Below, in pieces: positions 1-5,654 of a DNA stretch of 6,136 nucleotides; position 1 is the stretch's first letter; each line of letters begins with the position of its first letter. Location: the NCBI GenBank assembly GCA_024696565.1, contig JAILGR010000233.1:1-6136 (forward strand). Direction: 5' to 3'. A program made the translations under genes and the position numbers. The notes under the pieces are model-generated. The model searched no databases and had not been told where the DNA came from. It was given only the letters and a program-made list of their open reading frames with translations. This DNA comes from Acholeplasmatales bacterium. Its GTDB lineage: Bacteria; Bacillota_I; Bacilli_A; Acholeplasmatales; Anaeroplasmataceae.

Positions 1-139
1 ATTGCCTCCTTATAATGTTTTCGGTTGCCAGACCAATTACATTATATGTGAGGTTTTTCTTTTGTTCAACGCTACCGCTTTTCTATTCTCACCTGCATAG
101 CAGGCGGTTTTTATGTGAGGCATTCGCCTAACATAATAA
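1..139 (-). promoter_or_regulatory. Structured 5' leader of a gene starting just outside the window
   Basis: Read on the minus strand, this stretch follows a terminator and ends in AAGGAGG (5-11), 4 bases before the window edge, so it should be the leader of a gene beginning just beyond position 1. It is visibly richer in G and C than the genes, which in an AT-rich genome often marks structured RNA. Three structures can be drawn: AGGC/GCCT (118-121 with 126-129); ACCGC/GCGGT (104-108 with 74-78) enclosing CTGC/GCAG with a purine-rich 3' bulge; and a perfect 7-bp stem ATAATGT/ACATTAT (39-45 with 12-18), continued across an AA/AA internal loop by TTGGT/ACCGA (32-36 with 21-25). The last stem abuts the SD. 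I recognise no riboswitch, T-box or ribosomal-protein leader consensus. The regulatory role is inferred. Confidence 0.5.
45..53. repeat. Short direct repeat in the leader, proximal copy (partner at 112-120)
   Basis: TATGTGAGG on the plus strand occurs here and again at 112-120. On the minus-strand RNA both copies read CCTCACATA. Both contain CTCAC, which is complementary to GTGAG at 88-92, lying between them. The middle segment could therefore pair with either flanking copy, a possible basis for two alternative folds. Nine bases is short, so chance cannot be excluded. Confidence 0.35.
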
Positions 140-172
140 AAGACCGCAGTACCATCATAGTACTGCAGTCTT
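130..172 (-). terminator. Intrinsic terminator after the prs-pth unit
   Basis: On the minus strand, AAGACTGCAGTAC (160-172) pairs with GTACTGCGGTCTT (140-152) around a 7-base loop, giving 13 bp with one G-U wobble. It is followed by TTATTATGTT. On the plus strand the wobble becomes a C-A mismatch and no T-run follows, so the element belongs to minus-strand transcription. It lies about 75 bases past the pth stop and just before the folded leader at 1-139, so it could end the prs-pth transcript or act as an attenuator for the next gene. I see no good promoter between it and the next SD. Confidence 0.75.
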
Positions 173-181
173 GAAATTTAA

Positions 182-219
182 TATAATACCGGGTTTTACC
201 CGAGATTGTCGGTATTATA
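182..219 (-). other. Perfect 10-bp inverted repeat with a nested hairpin, downstream of pth
   Basis: TATAATACCG (182-191) and CGGTATTATA (210-219) are perfect inverted repeats. Inside them CGGGT/ACCCG (190-194 with 198-202) forms a smaller hairpin that competes with the outer stem for two bases. On the minus strand the stem is followed by TTAAATTTC, too weak a T-run to be a confident terminator. It may be the first of two tandem 3'-end hairpins of the prs-pth mRNA, part of an attenuator, or a protein-binding site. The arms contain TATAAT on both strands, but no -35 element is suitably placed. Confidence 0.5.
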
Positions 220-246
220 ACCTATTGGCTTTCTACTCCCTGCCAT

Positions 247-813
247 TTATTTAGTTGAATACTTCGATGATATTTTAACAAAATCTAACTCTAAAATAAA
301 GTCCTCAATTGCAAAAGTTACATCTTCACATGCTTTTTTCATAATTGCAAGTTCTTCTTCGTTAAATTTCTTTAATACCCAATCAATTACAGGAATAACA
401 TCAGAACGGTCAATTCCAATTTTAATTCTCTTATATTCATCAGATTTTAAATGCATAGATATATTCTTATGACCATTATGACCACCAGGAGTTCCCTTTG
501 CTCTTAGGCGAACTCTTCCTAATCTTGAATCTAAGTCATCAGATATAACTAATATATCATCTATATCAATTTTATAATATTGCATTACGGCCTGAACACT
601 TTCACCAGATAAATTCATATATGTCATAGGCTTTAATAATAAAGCTTTATGACCATCTAAGTTTACTTTCGCTATTGCCCCTTTTAGATGAGGATCAAAA
701 GCAAATTCAACATTATGTTTTTCTGCAAAAGCATCTATTGCCATAAACCCTGCATTATGTCTTGTATTCGCATACTGGCTACCAGGGTTTCCAAGTCCAA
801 TTATAAGTTTCAT
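247..813 (-). CDS. pth: Peptidyl-tRNA hydrolase
   Basis: Cleaves the ester bond of peptidyl-tRNAs released prematurely from ribosomes, recycling tRNA in the cytosol. The 188-residue protein has the usual length of bacterial Pth. It opens with the family signature GLGNPG (6-11), then RHNAG (18-22). The known active-site and substrate residues appear one position earlier than in E. coli: N9, H19, N67 (in MTYMNLSG), D92 (in ISDDLD) and N113 (in GGHNGH). The ATG lies 3 bases after the prs stop. Only a weak purine stretch in the prs 3' end serves as an SD, so translation is probably coupled to prs and the two form an operon, an order related to that around prs in Bacilli. The usual GIxRP motif near residue 133 reads GIDRS, a mild deviation. 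Identification is secure from motifs and length. Confidence 0.96.
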   Translation of the reverse strand: MKLIIGLGNPGSQYANTRHNAGFMAIDAFAEKHNVEFAFDPHLKGAIAKVNLDGHKALLLKPMTYMNLSGESVQAVMQYYKIDIDDILVISDDLDSRLGRVRLRAKGTPGGHNGHKNISMHLKSDEYKRIKIGIDRSDVIPVIDWVLKKFNEEELAIMKKACEDVTFAIEDFILELDFVKISSKYSTK

Positions 814-816
814 TTT

Positions 817-1800
817 TTATAATAATTCTCTTTTACTCTTATCGTATGAATAAGTAAATAAACCAGATAATGGTTCATCAGATAAGATTCTTAAAATACC
901 ATGACCTAAAATTTGACCAACTGATAATACTGTAATCTTATCAATCTTCTTATCTTCTGCTAATTTAATGGTATTTGTAATAATCATTTCCTTTAAACAA
1001 GAGTTTTGAATTCTCTCGATTGCAGGACCAGATAATACACCATGAGTACAAGCTGCATAAACTTCAACAGCACCAGCATCCATTAATGCTTTAGCACCAA
1101 TTGTAAGTGTACCTGCAGTATCGCACATATCATCTACTAAAATACAAGTCTTGCCCTTAACATCACCAATGATATTCATAACCTCTGCCTTATTTGGTTC
1201 AGGTCTACGCTTATCAATAATAGCAATTGGAGCTTCTAATACCTTAGCAAATTCTCTTGCTCTAGTTGTTCCACCATGATCTGGAGATACAACTACAACA
1301 TTCTCTAAATGCTTATCTAATAAATAATTACATAAAATAGGTAATCCCATAAAGTTATCAACTGGAATATCAAAGAATCCTTGCTCTTGTGCAGCATGAA
1401 TATCCATTGTAATAACTCTATCAGCACCAGCTACTTGTAATAAGTCTGCAACTAATTTTGCAGAAATTGGCTGACGACTTCTAGCCTTACGATCTTGACG
1501 GCTATAGCCATAATAAGGAATTACTAAATTAATTGTTTTTGCTGATGCTCTTTTTAATGCATCACACATAATTAGTACTTCCATTAAGTGATCATTTACA
1601 GGTGCGCTTGTTGGCTGAATAACAAATACATGGTGACCACGAACGGTTTCATTAATTTGAACATTAATTTCACCATCAGCGAAGTGTAATACCTGACAAT
1701 CAGAAAGTGGAATTCCGATTGAATCACAAATTTCCTGTGCTAATTCAGGATTTGAAGATAAACTGAAAACTTTTACTTTTTTTCCCAATAAGATTGACAT
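817..1800 (-). CDS. prs: Ribose-phosphate pyrophosphokinase (PRPP synthetase, class I)
   Basis: Makes PRPP from ribose 5-phosphate and ATP, releasing AMP, for purine, pyrimidine, NAD, histidine and tryptophan synthesis. The 327-residue protein is slightly longer than the usual ~315. Visible motifs are the N-terminal ADGE (41-44), the catalytic flexible-loop region [10 protein letters not shown] (96-105), MDIHA with the metal/nucleotide histidine H135, SPDHGG (172-177), and the PRPP-binding loop [10 protein letters not shown] (222-231). The start is supported by AGGAGG at 1812-1817, 11 bases before the ATG. It is followed after 3 bases by pth. An extended -10 promoter lies upstream. No convincing terminator separates it from the trigger factor-like gene before it, so some read-through is possible. 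The extra C-terminal residues after the conserved core carry no recognisable motif. Confidence 0.97.
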   Translation of the reverse strand: MSILLGKKVKVFSLSSNPELAQEICDSIGIPLSDCQVLHFADGEINVQINETVRGHHVFVIQPTSAPVNDHLMEVLIMCDALKRASAKTINLVIPYYGYSRQDRKARSRQPISAKLVADLLQVAGADRVITMDIHAAQEQGFFDIPVDNFMGLPILCNYLLDKHLENVVVVSPDHGGTTRAREFAKVLEAPIAIIDKRRPEPNKAEVMNIIGDVKGKTCILVDDMCDTAGTLTIGAKALMDAGAVEVYAACTHGVLSGPAIERIQNSCLKEMIITNTIKLAEDKKIDKITVLSVGQILGHGILRILSDEPLSGLFTYSYDKSKRELL

Positions 1801-1842
1801 GAGAAATATTCCCTCCTAGTATTTCTTAAAAAATCCATATAG

Positions 1843-1870
1843 ATTATACCATAATAATAAATAAAATCTA
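1843..1870 (-). promoter_or_regulatory. Extended -10 promoter for prs-pth
   Basis: On the minus strand, TGGTATAAT (1843-1851) matches the extended -10 consensus TGnTATAAT perfectly, about 40 bases before the prs ATG. No good -35 exists: TAGATT lies 16 bases upstream and matches poorly, as expected for an extended -10 promoter. The SD AGGAGG follows at 1812-1817. Confidence 0.6.
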
Positions 1871-1910
1871 GTTTAGATATCTTTGAAAGTGGTTTCGTTT
1901 TTAAATTATC

Positions 1911-2840
1911 TTAATTATTTACTTCCATTAAGTATTCAGCAGTTTTCTTCATTAATAAATGGTTTTCTACTGCATCTTTCTTAGTTGCCTTAAAATTGTT
2001 ATATTCTTCTTCTGGAATATTATAATAATCTTTATACATTAAGAATTCTTTTTCGATTTCTTCTTCAGTAACTAAAATATTTTCAAGCTTTCTAATTTCG
2101 TCTACAACAACATCAAATTTGGCTGCCTCCATAGCTTGTTTAGCAAGCTCATCACGGAAAGCTTCAACTGTCATATTTTGCATTTGTAAATATGTATTAA
2201 TATCTAAGCCATATTGAGCAATTTGAGATTCATAATAGCCATACATTTCATCAACTTTAGCTTTTGCTACATCATCAGGAATTTCAACTTCAGAATCATC
2301 AACAATAGCACGCATTAGCTTATCCATATAAGCATTATTTAAATCTTCTTTCTTCTTTAAATTCATTTGCTTTTCAAGCTCAGTCTTTAAAGCTTCTGCA
2401 GATTCTAAACCAAACTCTTTAGCAAACTCATCATTAAATTCTGGAGTAACACGTTGTTTAACTTCATGAATATGACATTTAAATACTACTGCCTTACCAG
2501 CTAAATTAGGAGCGTGATATTCTTCTGGGAATGTTACATTAACATCAACATCACTACCAGCTTCATATCCAACTAATTGATCTTCAAATCCAGGAATAAA
2601 TGAATGTGAACCAAGTTCAAGATCATACTTTTCAGCAGTACCACCTTCAAATGCTACATCATCTAACAATCCTTTATAATCAATATTTACAGTATCACCT
2701 AATTCTGACTTACCTTCTTTAGTATTAAATGCTACCTTTTGTCTTAATAAGTTAGTTATTTCTCTTTCAACTTCCATACCTGTTACAGGTACGAATTCTT
2801 CTTTACCTATTTCTAGGCCTTTATAATTACCAATTTTCAT
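1911..2840 (-). CDS. Trigger factor-like PPIase/chaperone lacking the ribosome-binding domain
   Basis: Predicted cytosolic folding chaperone with peptidyl-prolyl isomerase activity. Residues about 45-125 match the FKBP-type domain of trigger factor: GDTVNIDYKG, FEGGTAE, LELGSHSFIPGFEDQLVG and FPEEYHAPNLAGK. Residues about 130-309 are helix-rich and resemble the trigger factor C-terminal chaperone domain, starting with PEFNDEFAKEFG. At 309 residues it is about 120 short of standard trigger factor (~430). The missing part is the N-terminal ribosome-binding domain with its GFRxGKxP loop. The truncation is not an annotation error: the ATG has SD GAGGAG 7 bases upstream, an in-frame TAA sits at 2874-2876, and only 85 bases separate it from the previous gene. 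No signal peptide or lipobox is present, unlike secreted short homologues. Whether a full-length tig exists elsewhere cannot be seen here. Confidence 0.9.
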   Translation of the reverse strand: MKIGNYKGLEIGKEEFVPVTGMEVEREITNLLRQKVAFNTKEGKSELGDTVNIDYKGLLDDVAFEGGTAEKYDLELGSHSFIPGFEDQLVGYEAGSDVDVNVTFPEEYHAPNLAGKAVVFKCHIHEVKQRVTPEFNDEFAKEFGLESAEALKTELEKQMNLKKKEDLNNAYMDKLMRAIVDDSEVEIPDDVAKAKVDEMYGYYESQIAQYGLDINTYLQMQNMTVEAFRDELAKQAMEAAKFDVVVDEIRKLENILVTEEEIEKEFLMYKDYYNIPEEEYNNFKATKKDAVENHLLMKKTAEYLMEVNN

Positions 2841-2847
2841 ATTATTT

Positions 2848-2853
2848 CTCCTC
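2848..2853 (-). promoter_or_regulatory. Shine-Dalgarno site fixing the start of the short trigger factor
   Basis: GAGGAG on the minus strand sits 7 bases before the ATG at 2838-2840. Optimal sequence and spacing show that this ATG is the genuine start, so the protein really does begin just before its PPIase domain. Confidence 0.8.
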
Positions 2854-2872
2854 GTAAAACAAATATGTCTTA

Positions 2873-2902
2873 ATTATATAAGAAATTAATGAAAAAAGAA
2901 AG
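2873..2902 (-). promoter_or_regulatory. Promoter of the trigger factor-like gene
   Basis: A perfect TATAAT (-10) lies at 2873-2878 on the minus strand, 33 bases before the ATG and directly after a terminator T-tract. The -35 region is a pyrimidine run overlapping that T-tract and matches TTGACA poorly, so support rests on the -10 and its position between a terminator and an SD. Confidence 0.5.
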
Positions 2903-2929
2903 AAAAAATAATGACAATTAAGTCATTAT
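2890..2929 (-). terminator. Intrinsic terminator of the HD-GYP gene
   Basis: On the minus strand ATAATGAC (2922-2929) pairs perfectly with GTCATTAT (2908-2915) around a 6-base loop. A T-rich tail follows (TTTTTCTTTCTTTTTT, 2892-2907). The stem is AT-rich and overlaps the TAA stop (2926-2928). The long T-tract on the minus side only makes it directional. Confidence 0.7.
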
Positions 2930-5562
2930 CTTTTCTTGAACTTCTTTTTAAATTTCTTACTAGAAATCATATATTTCATTTTATTATTGTTATCATTGAA
3001 GAATTTCTTTACAGGTTCAGAATTTTCATCATCAGACTCGTCTTCCTCTTCCTCGTCTTCGTCTTCTTCATCCTCATCTTCGTCATCATCTTCTTCATCT
3101 TCATCATCATCAGAAGAATCAGAATCTTCTAAATCTATATTGGAAGAGGTCATAGATTCTTCGTGTTGTCTTACTTCATCTACTTCCTCTTCACTAGCTA
3201 ATTCATCTTTCGAATTTGTAAAAGAATCACCATCTAAATCCTCTGCTACAGTTTCTTCTTCGATAGCCTCTTCTTCAGGTTTCTCTTCTATTTTAGGAAC
3301 AAAGAATTCAAATTCATCGTCTGATTCAGTATCATCATTGACTTGTTCTTCTGGTTCTTCGCTTAATAAATATTCTTGTTCTAAAGAATCATTAATATCT
3401 TCAGTAACTTCTTCTAAAGAATTCGAATCTTCTAAATCTATATTGGAAGAGGTCATAGATTCTTCGCGTTGTCTTACTTCATCTACTTCCTCTTCACTAG
3501 CTAATTCATCTTTCGAATCTGTAAAAGAATCATCATCTAAATCCTCTACTACAGTTTCTTCTTCGATAGCCTCTTCTTCAGGTTTCTCTTCTATTTCAGG
3601 AACAAAGAATTCAAATTCATCTTCTGATTCAGTATCATCATTGACTTGTTCTTCTGGTTCTTCACTCAATGAAGATTCTTCTAGAGACTCATTAACATCT
3701 TCAGTAGGTTCTTCATCATCTATAGCAAAAGGATCAAAATCATCTAAACTTGGAGCTAAAGAAATAGGCTTTCTAGGCTTTTTTTCTTTTGGTTTTTCTT
3801 CGGTTTCTAAAGAATTAATATATTTTTCAAACTCATCTTCTTCAGATTTTGTATCTTCTAATTCTTCACTTGTTTCTTCTAAAGAATTGATGTATTTTTC
3901 AAATTCATCTTCTTCATCTAAAGAATTAGATTCTTCTAAATCTATATTGGAAGAGGTCATAGATTCTTCGTGTTGTCTTACTTCATCTACTTCCTCTTCA
4001 CTAGCTGATTCATCATTTGAATCTATAAAAGAATCATCGTTAAAATCATCTTCAATAGATTCTTCATCATCTTCATCTAAAGAAGTGGCTTCTTCTATAT
4101 CACTATCATCTTCTAATTCTTCATTTTGTTCTACAGATGTATTTACTTCATCTTCAATAGATTCTTCTGTTTCAGATTCAGGTTCCATTTCTTCTACATC
4201 ATTAAAATTTTGATTTACTTCTTCAGGTGATAATTCATTTCCTTCTTCATCAACATAAATAATTTCTTCTTTAACTTCCTCTTCCTCTTCATATTCATCA
4301 TAATCAAAGAAATGGGATAGAGCACTTGATTTAGATAAAGCCTCGTATTCTTCTTTCATATTGTTATACTTTTGTAAAACTATAGTTTCTTCTTTTTTAG
4401 CATTTTCCATAATTTCATCAAAAGAATCAACTAAATGATCAACAATTCTTTTATCTAATTTACCAGCTCTAGCATCACTTAATAAAATCTCTTTAATTGT
4501 TTCATCATCAAAAGCTTCTTTATAACTTCTTTTACAATATAAGGCACTACAAATATCAGCAACCGCTAATACTTTATCCGCACTAGATAATTCACTATCA
4601 GTTAAATGATTAGGATAACCAGAACCATCTAATTTTTCATGATGTCTTGCCGCTATCTCAACAATTTTATATGAAAAGCTTCCTTCGATTATTTCTTTAG
4701 TATATGTAGCATGCATTTGCATTTCTCTTAGCATATCGCCTTCTAATCGACCAGGATAGCATAAGATTTCTCTTGGAACTCTAATCTTACCAATATCATG
4801 AACCTTACCTGCAATCTTTATAATTTCTGCAGTTTCTTTAGTTAATCTACATTTTAAAGCTAAATCATAAGCAATTTGAGCAGTAGTAACTGTATGAGCT
4901 AAAGTCTCATGATTATGGAATTCGAAAGCAAATGATGTAGTATCAATATATTCTTCTAAAATATCATCTGAATAATTTTGACTTGAAATATATCTAGATG
5001 TTTCATAAACATATAAATTACTTTCACTATTTAATTTTTCAATAATATCAGGTTCATCATTTAAAAGCTTAATAACTCTTTTAACATGTTCAGGCTTTAA
5101 TAAACCTCTTTTTCTATCAGTTTTTAAAACTGTTTCGATATCTTCAATTTTATATCTTTGATAAATATATAAGCTTACTTGATTTAAAATAGTCATTAAA
5201 AGACCTAAATCATAATCTAGGTTTGATTGTGTTTCTATATATTTAGCTTTATAAAATAAAAGTGGTCTTGCGGCTATTCCAAGTGGTGAACAATGCTCTA
5301 AGAAAGTATAACTTGAGGCTGCAGCTAAAGCCGGATTATCACTAGGTACTTCACCATCCATATAGAATAGACCAATATCTTTTAACATACAAAGTAATAC
5401 ATGCTGTGGACCACATTCAGTATCTGTTTTATATTTTTCAATGTAGCGTTTCATTAAAAAGGCTGTACGCATACCTGAATCAATATAAGATTTATTAATT
5501 TCATTTAATACCTTTCTTAAAAATTTTAAGACAGTATTACAAGTATAATTGTAATTTTCCAT
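2926..5562 (-). CDS. HD-GYP domain protein with a long acidic repetitive tail and a basic C-terminus
   Basis: Probable cyclic-di-GMP (or related cyclic dinucleotide) phosphodiesterase, 878 residues, with no signal peptide or membrane segment. Residues 1-135 look like a degenerate HD-type helical domain, with LKDIGLFY at 60-67 where an active domain would have HDIG. Residues about 185-390 are HD-GYP and retain the family's likely metal ligands: H223, H255-D256 (HDIGK), H284, H307-H308 and D336. The signature HHEKLDGSGYP (307-317) is intact. Residues about 421-848 are extremely rich in Glu, Asp and Ser, probably disordered, and built from repeats. A Lys/Pro-rich island lies near 590-599. The last ~28 residues turn strongly basic (FKKKFKKR end). 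It is flanked by its own promoter and terminator. Catalysis is inferred from motifs. The tail function is unknown. The start is ATG at 5560-5562; a GTG 9 bases upstream is part of the SD. Confidence 0.88.
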   Translation of the reverse strand: MENYNYTCNTVLKFLRKVLNEINKSYIDSGMRTAFLMKRYIEKYKTDTECGPQHVLLCMLKDIGLFYMDGEVPSDNPALAAASSYTFLEHCSPLGIAARPLLFYKAKYIETQSNLDYDLGLLMTILNQVSLYIYQRYKIEDIETVLKTDRKRGLLKPEHVKRVIKLLNDEPDIIEKLNSESNLYVYETSRYISSQNYSDDILEEYIDTTSFAFEFHNHETLAHTVTTAQIAYDLALKCRLTKETAEIIKIAGKVHDIGKIRVPREILCYPGRLEGDMLREMQMHATYTKEIIEGSFSYKIVEIAARHHEKLDGSGYPNHLTDSELSSADKVLAVADICSALYCKRSYKEAFDDETIKEILLSDARAGKLDKRIVDHLVDSFDEIMENAKKEETIVLQKYNNMKEEYEALSKSSALSHFFDYDEYEEEEEVKEEIIYVDEEGNELSPEEVNQNFNDVEEMEPESETEESIEDEVNTSVEQNEELEDDSDIEEATSLDEDDEESIEDDFNDDSFIDSNDESASEEEVDEVRQHEESMTSSNIDLEESNSLDEEDEFEKYINSLEETSEELEDTKSEEDEFEKYINSLETEEKPKEKKPRKPISLAPSLDDFDPFAIDDEEPTEDVNESLEESSLSEEPEEQVNDDTESEDEFEFFVPEIEEKPEEEAIEEETVVEDLDDDSFTDSKDELASEEEVDEVRQREESMTSSNIDLEDSNSLEEVTEDINDSLEQEYLLSEEPEEQVNDDTESDDEFEFFVPKIEEKPEEEAIEEETVAEDLDGDSFTNSKDELASEEEVDEVRQHEESMTSSNIDLEDSDSSDDDEDEEDDDEDEDEEDEDEEEEDESDDENSEPVKKFFNDNNNKMKYMISSKKFKKKFKKR
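3025..3111 (-). repeat. Asp/Glu simple-repeat tract in the HD-GYP tail
   Basis: These codons give 29 residues (818-846), nearly all Asp or Glu with only two Ser, encoded by GAT/GAA/GAG triplets in irregular order. Such trinucleotide-like DNA can change length in frame by slippage. It lies between the last repeat module and the basic C-terminal end. Confidence 0.7.
3103..3405 (-). repeat. Tandem ~101-residue repeat in the HD-GYP tail, second unit
   Basis: Residues 720-820. The first part (TEDINDSLEQ, SEEPEEQVNDDTES, DEFEFFVP, EEKPEEEAIEEET) and the second part (DSFTNSKDELASEEEVDEVRQ, ESMTSSNIDLED) follow the same order as in the unit at 3406-3705. The two align at 303-base spacing with one extra codon here. 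Long stretches are identical or nearly so in DNA, including third codon positions, which points to recent duplication or gene conversion. Confidence 0.85.
3406..3705 (-). repeat. Tandem ~100-residue repeat in the HD-GYP tail, first unit
   Basis: Residues 620-719, the N-terminal partner of the unit at 3103-3405. It runs TEDVNESLEE, SEEPEEQVNDDTES, DEFEFFVP, then the DSFTDSKDELASEEEVDEVRQ and ESMTSSNIDLED module. In the core module the DNA differs from the next unit at only a few positions, for example Arg versus His after VRQ through a single base. Confidence 0.85.
3805..3909 (-). repeat. Two copies of an 11-residue DEFEKYINSLE motif
   Basis: DEFEKYINSLE is found at residues 552-562 and 576-586 of the HD-GYP protein, 24 residues apart. 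It carries two aromatic residues in an otherwise Glu/Asp/Ser chain. DEFEFFVP, present once in each ~100-residue unit, starts the same way. This could be a short binding motif; that is inference. Confidence 0.7.
3919..4038 (-). repeat. Third, isolated copy of the DSF...SNIDLE module
   Basis: Residues 509-548 repeat the second half of the ~100-residue unit (DDSFIDSNDESASEEEVDEVRQ, ESMTSSNIDLEE), without the DEFEFFVP half. About 70 bases from 3935 upward are almost identical to the copies starting at 3128 and 3431. The copy is separated from the tandem pair by the DEFEKYINSLE region. Confidence 0.8.
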
Positions 5563-5567
5563 AAAAT

Positions 5568-5574
5568 TCACCTT
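5568..5574 (-). promoter_or_regulatory. Shine-Dalgarno site deciding the HD-GYP start
   Basis: AAGGTGA on the minus strand lies 5 bases before the ATG at 5560-5562. The in-frame GTG at 5569-5571 is inside this SD and has no good SD of its own, so the ATG is preferred, giving 878 rather than 881 residues. Confidence 0.7.
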
Positions 5575-5593
5575 ATAAGCTCAATATACAAAT

Positions 5594-5622
5594 ATTATAT
5601 AACAAACAAAAAACTATTTCTA
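5594..5622 (-). promoter_or_regulatory. Promoter of the HD-GYP gene
   Basis: On the minus strand a perfect TATAAT (5594-5599) is preceded, at a 17-base spacing, by TAGAAA (5617-5622), which matches 4 of 6 of TTGACA. The predicted transcript would start near 5587, giving a leader of about 25 bases. The -35 sits inside a 12-bp perfect palindrome, TTTCTATAGAAA (5617-5628), a possible operator. Confidence 0.6.
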
Positions 5623-5624
5623 TA

Positions 5625-5654
5625 GAAAAGAAAGCCTATATTAAATATATAGGC
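5625..5654 (-). terminator. Intrinsic terminator of the DUF3320-like gene
   Basis: On the minus strand GCCTATAT (5647-5654) pairs perfectly with ATATAGGC (5634-5641) around a 5-base loop, followed by TTTCTTTT. The hairpin covers the last three codons and the TAA stop of the gene. It separates that gene from the HD-GYP promoter, which starts only a few bases further on. Confidence 0.7.

Noticed and set aside
196..246. Minus-strand small ORF after pth (ATG at 244-246, 16 codons)
   Set aside because: It has no SD (it follows AAATAA), no recognisable leader-peptide composition, and its frame runs through the inverted repeat 182-219.
1..246. Known riboswitches, T-box, SRP RNA, 6S RNA or tRNA
   Set aside because: None of the hallmark sequences I know (such as the T-box sequence, the SRP GGAAG-type loop, TPP, FMN or SAM cores, or a tRNA TpsiC arm) is visible on either strand. 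A covariance search is still needed.
1861..1882. Hairpin ATCTA/TAGAT after the trigger factor gene as a terminator, and the 8-bp palindrome AGATATCT as an operator
   Set aside because: The stem has only 5 AT-rich base pairs and the following T-run is broken by A. The palindrome is short and AT-rich. Neither is stronger than chance.
3103..4038. Repeated blocks considered as a CRISPR array or mobile repeat
   Set aside because: The repeats are in frame, of unequal spacing, and encode conserved protein modules inside a coding region. There are no uniform 25-40 base repeats with unique spacers.
2936..4213. Long plus-strand open frame encoding a Ser-rich protein (and a shorter hydrophobic one at 2911-3132)
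   Set aside because: It is the antisense of the Glu/Asp codons of the HD-GYP tail: GAA/GAT read backwards give TTC/ATC and, in another frame, TCT/TCA Ser codons. It has no SD, no recognisable domain and begins inside a terminator.
5569..5571. GTG start for the HD-GYP gene
   Set aside because: The GTG is part of the AAGGTGA Shine-Dalgarno sequence of the ATG at 5560-5562.
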